Source: JABMQB01 sp963678235 (GTDB taxonomy: Bacteria > Bacteroidota > Bacteroidia > Bacteroidales > Prolixibacteraceae). Taken from it: 64,000 nt of DNA. Positions 56,652 to 63,121 of this stretch are shown here, piece after piece. The notes beneath the pieces are model-generated. The model saw only the letters and a list, made by a program, of their open reading frames with translations. It was not told the origin of the DNA and ran no database searches. Where the stretch lies: contig OY782766.1 in assembly GCA_963678235.1 (NCBI GenBank), forward strand, positions 496,001 to 560,000. Direction: 5' to 3'. A program made the position numbers and the translations under genes. The first letter of the stretch is position 1, and the number at the start of each line of letters is the position of its first letter.

Positions 56652-56742
56652 TTTATTTTTTTAAACAAAGATAAAAAATAATCTATAAAATGGCAGCAAA
56701 AGCGAAATGCTGCCGAAATATTGGTTAAAGTGCGTCAGCAAG

Positions 56743-56806
56743 AAAACAGCTCTTTTGCAAACTTTGGTTTTGTGTCGGGTTGTGGGGTTTGCAAATGTGC
56801 TGTTTT
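56743..56806. ncRNA. structured element of unknown function, copy 3
   Basis: The outer stem AAAACAGC (56743-56750) pairs perfectly with GCTGTTTT (56799-56806). The inner stem TTTGCAAAC (56754-56762) pairs with GTTTGCAAA (56787-56795) around a 24-base loop starting TTTGGTTTTG. It lies about 90 bp upstream of the AbiEi-like gene, just inside the right end of the defence unit. It is the best-formed copy. Confidence 0.55.
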
Positions 56807-56890
56807 GTGCGTAGGCTGTTCATTATTTGGTTTATTCTTTTTTGTCTTTTAGTTGCAAATTGTTCAATCGTTTTCTGTTTTTTTACACTT

Positions 56891-57013
56891 GGCGGTAACG
56901 GTAAATTGTATGAGTAGTGGCAGATTGCGTTGTAATTTCCTGTCAAACCGCTATGTAGTTTGAGCGGGTTACAGCCCTTGAATTTACTACCATCTCGCCT
57001 ATTTTGTATATAC
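56891..57013 (-). repeat. attC-like site 8, chimeric, interrupted by IS110 copy 2
   Basis: GGCGGTAAC ends at 56899, the complement of the unit start GTTACCGCC at 47372 extended over about 14 bases. The left arm GTATGAGTAGTGGCAGATTGCG equals that of site 9, but the right arm CTCGCCTATTTTGTATATAC equals that of site 10 and does not pair with it. The right boundary GTTATGCCC is at 58283 after the IS. Confidence 0.6.
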
Positions 57014-57058
57014 ATCCTAAGTTTGATTTTTCATATATTTCAAGGTTAACAAAAAGAA

Positions 57059-57132
57059 CGAAAGAGTGGATTAAGGTTATTATGTACTTTGAGTCTTCGA
57101 ACTCGTCAACAATGACAATCCCCACTCTTTCG
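57059..57132 (+). ncRNA. putative IS110 bridge RNA region, copy 2
   Basis: CGAAAGAGTGG (57059-57069) pairs with CCACTCTTTCG (57122-57132). The enclosed loop contains TTATTATGTACTTTGAG and a GAGT/ACTC inner hairpin, as in copy 3 and unlike copy 1. It is the expected place and size for a bridge RNA of the IS110 group. Confidence 0.45.
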
Positions 57133-57222
57133 CTACTTAAATACGATTAGTTCTTTGGGCATAAAGCCTGTTTTAAGGTTGTAGTATCCAAGTAGCCTTC
57201 GTTCTTTCAAAATTTCATTATT

Positions 57223-58191
57223 ATGACTAAAAGTACAAAATTTATTGGTATTGACATTTCAAAAAGAGTGTTTGATGTTTGGGGAAATGATATTGGGCAT
57301 AAACGGTTTAAAAATACCCCTGAAGGGTTTGTTGAATTTTCGATGTTATTAAAAACAAGTAGCTGGTGTGTAATGGAATATACAGGAAGTTATTACCAAC
57401 AACTGGCTATTTATTTATACGAGAATGATATCTCGGTATCTGTAATAAATCCTTTGGTTTTAAAGCGTTTCATTCAAATGAAACTTCAGCACAATAAGAC
57501 AGACAAGGGTGATGCAAAGATGATTGCGCAGTATGCTCATGATCAGGGCGTGACGAAGTGGGTTCCCAGCCCTTCTTATATAGATAGGTGTAAAGATATG
57601 CACACTACAATAACTCTTTACTTTAAGCAAAATACAGCACTGAAGAACAAACTAATGAGCCTACAAGATAAAGGGGTAAAAGGAAAATTGCTTACCTCCA
57701 TAAAAAGGCAAATCCGCCAAGTTAATGTTGAGATTAAACTGCTTGAGAACGAGATCGAATTATTGATAAAACAGCATGAGAAAGAACTGCTAAGTAACTT
57801 AACCTCTATCCCTGGAATAGGGAAGAAGACTGCTATTATGTTAATTGTCTGCACCAATGGGTTTAGTACCTTTGATAATGCCCGTCAGGTTTCAGCATTT
57901 TTTGGTTTATCCCCGGTCGAAAGATCCTCAGGGACAAGTATCCGTGGACGTTCGCGAATATCAAAGAAAGGCAATCCAATAATGCGGAATTATTTATTTA
58001 TGTGCAGTTTTACTGCATCGTATAATAATCCCCAATGTAAAGCATTATATGATCGGATTGTAGCTAAAGGGAAGTCAAAGAAGCTAGCACTAATTGCAGT
58101 AACGAACAAGTTAATAAAGCAAGCATTTTCAATTGCCAAATCAGGAATTAAGTATAGCCCTGAATACAGGTCGGTATCATTACAAGCATAA
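57223..58191 (+). CDS. IS110-family transposase (DEDD recombinase)
   Basis: 322 residues with the same catalytic set as copy 1: D11, E52, D94/D97 and the serine region FFGLSPVERSSG. By eye it differs from copy 3 at one residue (Thr instead of Ala after SSG). Compared with copy 1, the first 200 residues show many substitutions while the last ~120 are identical. The gene is intact. The element lies in the attC-like site that follows the defence unit. Confidence 0.93.
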   Translation: MTKSTKFIGIDISKRVFDVWGNDIGHKRFKNTPEGFVEFSMLLKTSSWCVMEYTGSYYQQLAIYLYENDISVSVINPLVLKRFIQMKLQHNKTDKGDAKMIAQYAHDQGVTKWVPSPSYIDRCKDMHTTITLYFKQNTALKNKLMSLQDKGVKGKLLTSIKRQIRQVNVEIKLLENEIELLIKQHEKELLSNLTSIPGIGKKTAIMLIVCTNGFSTFDNARQVSAFFGLSPVERSSGTSIRGRSRISKKGNPIMRNYLFMCSFTASYNNPQCKALYDRIVAKGKSKKLALIAVTNKLIKQAFSIAKSGIKYSPEYRSVSLQA

Positions 58192-58312
58192 TTTTTCTTT
58201 TTGAACTTTCCTCCCAAAAATAAAAAGGGAATTCAAAAAGAAAAATAGTTGCAAAAAAGCTTGGTTTTTACCTTAGTTCTTTGTTATGCCCTTTTGCTTA
58301 AATTTTATCTTA

Positions 58313-58684
58313 CTAAATTCTAATAATTTCACCTTTATCCATAGCGATTTTATTTCCCCATTCGGTAATCGCATCAATTATAGGAATAATTGATTCTCCA
58401 AAAGGGGTTAATTTATAAACCACCTTAAGCGGTGGTTTCCTGATAATTACCTTTCTTGAAACCAAACTATCATCCTCCAATTGTTTTAGCTGCAAACTCA
58501 AGGTTCTTTCGGTAACAGTCGGCATTTCTTTTCTCAGCTCATGGTAGCGTTTTTCCCTGTCTTTTAAGTGAGACAGAATAGCAGTTTTCCATTTACCTCC
58601 TATAAATGCCATGGCCAAACTTGTACTGCATGGATATAGTTTTCTGTTGACCTTAATCATTTCAATTTCACGCTCAAAGCCCAT
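58313..58684 (-). CDS. HxlR-family transcriptional regulator
   Basis: 123 residues, normal length. The N-terminal Cys in YPCSTSLAMAFIGGKWKTAILSHL and the winged-helix RYHELRKEMPTVTERTLSLQLKQLEDDSLVSRK follow the HxlR pattern; the Cys can act as a redox or ligand sensor in relatives. It is divergent from the PLP decarboxylase gene with 108 bp between, where palindromes resembling an operator lie (58706-58757). It probably controls both genes. Cassette 9. Confidence 0.88.
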   Translation of the reverse strand: MGFEREIEMIKVNRKLYPCSTSLAMAFIGGKWKTAILSHLKDREKRYHELRKEMPTVTERTLSLQLKQLEDDSLVSRKVIIRKPPLKVVYKLTPFGESIIPIIDAITEWGNKIAMDKGEIIRI

Positions 58685-58705
58685 AATTATAAATTATTTA
58701 GACAG

Positions 58706-58757
58706 CTATCCATTTGGATAGTTCTTGCAAAAATAGTTAACTATATATAGTTTTGCA
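58706..58757. promoter_or_regulatory. candidate HxlR operator
   Basis: Two palindromes lie between the divergent starts: CTATCC/GGATAG with an ATTT spacer (58706-58721), and TGCAAAA/TTTTGCA (58726-58757) around an internal TAGTTAACTA. HxlR-type regulators bind such short inverted repeats as dimers. Overlap with the promoter region is expected. Confidence 0.45.
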
Positions 58758-58792
58758 ACTATAATATTTATAGTTTAATTTTTTTTATTAAG

Positions 58793-60196
58793 ATGAATTA
58801 TCAAAAATTACTTATAACTACCCTCACCCATTCATTGAACTATATCAAAAGCCTTGACAAAGCTTCAGTATCAGCAACTGCAAGTCTCGCTGACTTACGC
58901 CAACGTTTGGGCTATCCTCTTTCCGACAAAGGTATGGACGCAACTAAAGTTATTGATGAATTAGTTGCCGATACAGAAGGCGGATTGCTAAGTACTTCAG
59001 GAGGAAGGTTCTTTGGTTGGGTAGTTGGTGGTTCATTGCCTGCATCCCTTGCTGCTGATTGGCTTACCTCCGTTTGGGATCAACCTGCTGCATTGTACGC
59101 TAGCGGACCAGCCATAGCCGTTATTGAAGAAATCTGTGGACAATGGCTGAAAGAGCTGCTTGGTATACCTCAGCAAGCTAGTTTTGCTCTGGTAACAGGT
59201 TGTTCAATGGCACACGTGACTTGTCTGGCATCTGCTCGAAATGCTTTACTAGCCAAATATGGCTGGGATGTGGAGCGAAAAGGGTTGAATGGCGCACCTC
59301 AAATCCAAATATTAAGTAATAACCAACGGCATGGCTCAATAGAGCGTTCTGTCCGATTGCTTGGGATAGGTAATGATAATGTTGTTGAATTACCTGTAAA
59401 TAAACAGATGCATTTAGAAGTCGAAGACCTCGTGAAGGGACTTCATGAACATGCAGGCCAACCGACCATTGTATTGTTGCAGGCTGGTGACATTAACACA
59501 GGAGTATTTGAACCTTTTGAGGAGCTTATCCCCCTCGCGCATGAACATGGCGCCTGGGTTCATATTGATGGAGCTTTTGGACTTTGGGCTGCAACAAGTC
59601 CTAAATATAAACATTTGCTAACTGGAGTAGAGCAAGCTGATTCGTGGTCGGTTGATGGTCACAAATGGCTTAACGTTCCTTATGATTGCGGTTACGCCTT
59701 TATTACCGATTCAAAGGCTCATCAGGCTGCCATGTCTCACCTTGCAAGTTATTTAACACACGATTTGATTGCCCGTGACCAAATCGACTGGACTCCTGAA
59801 TGGTCTCACAGGGGTCGTGGCATCGCCACCTATGCCGCTATCAGGCAACTTGGCAAACAAGGAGTGGCTGAACTAATTGAACGTACTTGTCAATATACGC
59901 AAAATCTTGTAACACATATTAGCGCATTTCCCTGTACTGAATTAATTTGGGAACCAATAATCAATCAAGGATTGGTTCGTTTTCTCAGCAAGAAAAGTAA
60001 CGCGACAGATGTTGATCATGACGAGTTCACAGACAAAATTATTTCAGATATCATTAAATCCGGCGAAGCTTTTTTTAGTGGTACTACCTGGCAAGGTAAA
60101 CGCTGTATGCGTGTTTCCGTATGTAATTGGAAAACAAATAAAAGTGATATTGAGCGCGCAATTAACGCAGTTCAACTTGTCTTGGCTAAAAATTAA
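58793..60196 (+). CDS. PLP-dependent amino-acid decarboxylase family protein
   Basis: 467 residues, the length of the group II decarboxylase family. Conserved points: GRFFGWVVGGSLPA near the N terminus, TGCSMAHVTCLASARNALL, HGSIERSVRLLG, WVHIDGAFGLWA (PLP-binding Asp), and the Schiff-base lysine K291 in SVDGHKWLNVPYDCG. These enzymes remove the carboxyl group of aromatic or acidic amino acids, or carry out related reactions. It is the only plus-strand gene in the array. Its codon use looks more GC-rich than its neighbours, in keeping with separate origin. Confidence 0.85.
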   Translation: MNYQKLLITTLTHSLNYIKSLDKASVSATASLADLRQRLGYPLSDKGMDATKVIDELVADTEGGLLSTSGGRFFGWVVGGSLPASLAADWLTSVWDQPAALYASGPAIAVIEEICGQWLKELLGIPQQASFALVTGCSMAHVTCLASARNALLAKYGWDVERKGLNGAPQIQILSNNQRHGSIERSVRLLGIGNDNVVELPVNKQMHLEVEDLVKGLHEHAGQPTIVLLQAGDINTGVFEPFEELIPLAHEHGAWVHIDGAFGLWAATSPKYKHLLTGVEQADSWSVDGHKWLNVPYDCGYAFITDSKAHQAAMSHLASYLTHDLIARDQIDWTPEWSHRGRGIATYAAIRQLGKQGVAELIERTCQYTQNLVTHISAFPCTELIWEPIINQGLVRFLSKKSNATDVDHDEFTDKIISDIIKSGEAFFSGTTWQGKRCMRVSVCNWKTNKSDIERAINAVQLVLAKN

Positions 60197-60223
60197 ACAT
60201 CAATATGTCCAACGTTTGCAATT

Positions 60224-60358
60224 GGGCATAACGGTAAATTGTATGAGTAGTGGCAGATTGCGTGGTAATTTCCTGTCAAACCGCTACGCAGTTTGAGCGG
60301 GTTACTAACCTTGATATTTACCACTTTCCCTGCCATTACTTATACAAAATGTTGGCGG
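60224..60358 (-). repeat. attC-like site 9
   Basis: GGGCATAAC ends at 60232, the complement of the unit start GTTATGCCC at 58283; the end pair extends to GCAATTGGGCATAAC. The left arm GTATGAGTAGTGGCAGATTG pairs with the complement of TGCCATTACTTATAC on the right. The inner AAACCGCTACGCAGTTTGAGCGG forms another arm. The right boundary is GTTGGCGG at 60351. This is the clearest uninterrupted site. Confidence 0.65.
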
Positions 60359-60365
60359 TAGTGTT

Positions 60366-60989
60366 TTATTCATTCATTAACTGTTGAAACTTGTCAATAA
60401 ACAATCCAACCTGATAGCCATCCATAAGTCCGTGGTGAGCGTGAATAGAGATTGGCATTATTGTAGTCCCATTATCTTTAGCCATCTTACCGAACGAGAT
60501 TTTAGGACAACTATCTGGGTACGAAAAATTTCTTGCGTGCGAGATACTTGTAAAATCTATCCACGGAACGGCTGAAAAGTGAATAACATTTTCGCCCGAG
60601 ATTGCAGGTAAAAGACTGTTTGTGTTTTGAACTTTCTCAATTTCTTCTAATGCTTTTTTGTAGAACATATCTTCGTCTTCAAAATAGTCCATATAAGCAA
60701 ATCCGAAGGTTCCATTCGGTCTATTTATGGTCGGCGAAGCATTTACAGTGTCAAATTCATAAACTTGATTATCTATTATTCTGTATTTAAAATTGTCGAT
60801 TTCGTTTGCCGTTTTCAACGCTCGGTATAGATAGTAGAGAAAGAATGAAACTTGTTTTTCTTTTGCTTTCAAATAAGCTTTAGAGCAATCCACCTTAACC
60901 GTAACTCCAAAAAATGGCTCGGAAAATTGAGAGAAAAAATGAAAATGTTCTTTTCTGTTCCAATTTTCTATGTCAATTAATTTTCTCAT
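60366..60989 (-). CDS. chloramphenicol acetyltransferase (CatA-type)
   Basis: 207 residues, slightly shorter than typical CatA (about 213-220). The catalytic HxxxDG is HGLMDG within HAHHGLMDGYQ, with H186 the general base. Other family positions are visible: FFGVTVKVDCSKAY, VSFFLYYLYRAL, NFKYRI, NFSYPDSCPKISFGK, and the C-terminal helix FIDKFQQL. It transfers an acetyl group from acetyl-CoA to chloramphenicol, giving resistance, though some relatives act on other alcohols. Its start overlaps the stop of the HAD gene by four bases (ATGA). Cassette 10, a classic integron-type cargo. Confidence 0.85.
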   Translation of the reverse strand: MRKLIDIENWNRKEHFHFFSQFSEPFFGVTVKVDCSKAYLKAKEKQVSFFLYYLYRALKTANEIDNFKYRIIDNQVYEFDTVNASPTINRPNGTFGFAYMDYFEDEDMFYKKALEEIEKVQNTNSLLPAISGENVIHFSAVPWIDFTSISHARNFSYPDSCPKISFGKMAKDNGTTIMPISIHAHHGLMDGYQVGLFIDKFQQLMNE

Positions 60990-61684
60990 TTTGATTTTAA
61001 GAGATTTATGATTTCATTTATTGATTTTAGTTGAATAAAATTCTTGTGTTTTAGATTATTTTCTTGCTGTTCGTGTGTCCAAGTTACGTGATAAGGAATG
61101 TGGGCTGCGTTTGCACCTAATTCTAAGACTGGGATAATATCGGATTTAATGGAATTGCCTAACATCAAAAAGTTTTCGGGTTGACAATCCAAATGTTTAA
61201 GTAGCTTTTGATAATCGTTTACTTTTTTCTCACTCATAATTTCTATGTGGTGAAAATAATGCTCTAATCCCGATTTTTTTAGTTTTCGTTCTTGATCCAA
61301 TAAATCGCCTTTTGTTGCAATGATGAGTCTGTAATTATCTTTTAAGAATTCTAATGTTTCTTGAACGCCATCTAAAAGTTCAATGGGTTTTTGCAATAAT
61401 TCGTGTCCGATTTCAATTATTTTGTCAAACACGTCTACTGAAACGGTTTTGTTTGAAATTCGGATTGCGGTTTCAATCATACACAATAAAAAACCTTTAG
61501 CTCCATATCCATAAAGATGTAGGTTTTTTATTTCGGTTTTAAAAAGTTCTTGCGAAATGGAATGTTGTGGAAGATAATTTTCAAGTAAAGTACAATACTC
61601 TTTTTCTGCTTTCTGAAAATATGGTTCGTTTACCCATAAAGTGTCGTCAGCATCAAATGCAATTGTTGTTATGTTCTTTTTCAT
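60986..61684 (-). CDS. HAD-superfamily hydrolase
   Basis: 232 residues from the ATG at 61682-61684. Motif I is AFDADDTLWV with the nucleophile Asp, motif II lies in LIIATKGD, and motif IV/III residues are in FLMLGNSIKSDIIPVL. An HAD cap helix follows motif I. Members dephosphorylate small molecules or perform dehalogenation; substrate unknown. It is translationally coupled to the CatA gene and shares its cassette, so it may act on the same compound, but that is inference. Confidence 0.8.
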   Translation of the reverse strand: MKKNITTIAFDADDTLWVNEPYFQKAEKEYCTLLENYLPQHSISQELFKTEIKNLHLYGYGAKGFLLCMIETAIRISNKTVSVDVFDKIIEIGHELLQKPIELLDGVQETLEFLKDNYRLIIATKGDLLDQERKLKKSGLEHYFHHIEIMSEKKVNDYQKLLKHLDCQPENFLMLGNSIKSDIIPVLELGANAAHIPYHVTWTHEQQENNLKHKNFIQLKSINEIINLLKSK

Positions 61685-61730
61685 CAAATTTCTGAATCTT
61701 AATTTTTATTAATGCACTCTTATTACATTA

Positions 61731-61851
61731 CCGCCAACGGTAAGTATATGCAAAGTAGGCGATTGCGGGCTTCAATCTTATCAAGCCGTTACTAAGTTGA
61801 AGCGGGCTACAGCCCTTGAATTTACTACTATCTCGCCTATTTTGTATATAC
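61731..61851 (-). repeat. attC-like site 10, interrupted by IS110 copy 3
   Basis: CCGCCAAC ends at 61738, the complement of the unit start GTTGGCGG at 60351, extended to CATTACCGCCAAC. The left arm GTATATGCAAAGTAGGCGAT pairs well with the complement of ATCTCGCCTATTTTGTATATAC on the right. The inner AAGCCG...CGGGCTACAGCCC forms further hairpins. The right boundary GTTAGGGC is at 63121. Confidence 0.65.
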
Positions 61852-61896
61852 ATCCTAAGTTTGATTTTTCATATATTTTAAGGTTAACAAAAAGAA

Positions 61897-61970
61897 CGAA
61901 AGAGTGGATTAAGGTTATTATGTACTTTGAGTCTTCGAACTCGTCAACAATGACAATCCCCACTCTTTCG
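61897..61970 (+). ncRNA. putative IS110 bridge RNA region, copy 3
   Basis: CGAAAGAGTGG (61897-61907) pairs with CCACTCTTTCG (61960-61970), with the same loop sequence as copy 2. It is the same structure as in copies 1 and 2. Confidence 0.45.
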
Positions 61971-62060
61971 CTACTTAAATACGATTAGTTCTTTGGGCAT
62001 AAAGCCTGTTTTAAGGTTGTAGTATCCAAGTAGCCTTCGTTCTTTCAAAATTTCATTATT

Positions 62061-63029
62061 ATGACTAAAAGTACAAAATTTATTGGTATTGACATTTCAA
62101 AAAGAGTGTTTGATGTTTGGGGAAATGATATTGGGCATAAACGGTTTAAAAATACCCCTGAAGGGTTTGTTGAATTTTCGATGTTATTAAAAACAAGTAG
62201 CTGGTGTGTAATGGAATATACAGGAAGTTATTACCAACAACTGGCTATTTATTTATACGAGAATGATATCTCGGTATCTGTAATAAATCCTTTGGTTTTA
62301 AAGCGTTTCATTCAAATGAAACTTCAGCACAATAAGACAGACAAGGGTGATGCAAAGATGATTGCGCAGTATGCTCATGATCAGGGCGTGACGAAGTGGG
62401 TTCCCAGCCCTTCTTATATAGATAGGTGTAAAGATATGCACACTACAATAACTCTTTACTTTAAGCAAAATACAGCACTGAAGAACAAACTGATGAGCCT
62501 ACAAGATAAAGGGGTAAAAGGAAAATTGCTTACCTCCATAAAAAGGCAAATCCGCCAAGTTAATGTTGAGATTAAACTGCTTGAGAACGAGATCGAATTA
62601 TTGATAAAACAGCATGAGAAAGAACTGCTAAGTAACTTAACCTCTATCCCTGGAATAGGGAAGAAGACTGCTATTATGTTAATTGTCTGCACCAATGGGT
62701 TTAGTACCTTTGATAATGCCCGTCAGGTTTCAGCATTTTTTGGTTTATCCCCGGTCGAAAGATCCTCAGGGGCAAGTATCCGTGGACGTTCGCGGATATC
62801 AAAGAAAGGCAATCCAATAATGCGGAATTATTTATTTATGTGCAGTTTTACTGCATCGTATAATAATCCCCAATGTAAAGCATTATATGATCGGATTGTA
62901 GCTAAAGGGAAGTCAAAGAAGCTAGCACTAATTGCAGTAACGAACAAGTTAATAAAGCAAGCATTTTCAATTGCCAAATCAGGAATTAAGTATAGCCCTG
63001 AATACAGGTCGGTATCATTACAAGCATAA
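62061..63029 (+). CDS. IS110-family transposase (DEDD recombinase)
   Basis: 322 residues, intact, with D11, E52, D94/D97 and the SSG serine region. By eye it differs from copy 2 at one residue. It is the rightmost of the three elements and sits in the attC-like site between the CatA/HAD unit and the RNA methyltransferase unit. Recent transposition or recombination between copies is implied by the near-identity. Confidence 0.93.
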   Translation: MTKSTKFIGIDISKRVFDVWGNDIGHKRFKNTPEGFVEFSMLLKTSSWCVMEYTGSYYQQLAIYLYENDISVSVINPLVLKRFIQMKLQHNKTDKGDAKMIAQYAHDQGVTKWVPSPSYIDRCKDMHTTITLYFKQNTALKNKLMSLQDKGVKGKLLTSIKRQIRQVNVEIKLLENEIELLIKQHEKELLSNLTSIPGIGKKTAIMLIVCTNGFSTFDNARQVSAFFGLSPVERSSGASIRGRSRISKKGNPIMRNYLFMCSFTASYNNPQCKALYDRIVAKGKSKKLALIAVTNKLIKQAFSIAKSGIKYSPEYRSVSLQA

Positions 63030-63121
63030 TTTTTCTTTTTGAACTTTCCTCCCAAAAATAAAAAGGGAATTCAAAAAGAAAAATAGTTGCAAAAAAGCTT
63101 GGTTTTTACCTTAGTTCTTTG

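Larger units (their letters stand above)
57014..58282 (+). mobile_element. IS110-family insertion sequence, copy 2
   Basis: About 1269 bp, almost identical to copy 3 (61852-63120). Left end ATCCTAAGTTTGATTTTT, right end TTACCTTAGTTCTTT directly before GTTATGCCC. It carries the transposase gene at 57223-58191, the putative bridge-RNA left end, and the right-end hairpin 58191-58246. It lies within attC-like site 8. Confidence 0.85.
61852..63120 (+). mobile_element. IS110-family insertion sequence, copy 3
   Basis: About 1269 bp, nearly identical to copy 2 in both coding and non-coding parts, with the same left end ATCCTAAGTTTG and right end TTAGTTCTTT before GTTAGGGC. It occupies attC-like site 10 at the same point relative to the GTT as copies 1 and 2. 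The arms of site 10 still match each other, so this is the likely source of the right-hand part of site 8. Confidence 0.85.
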
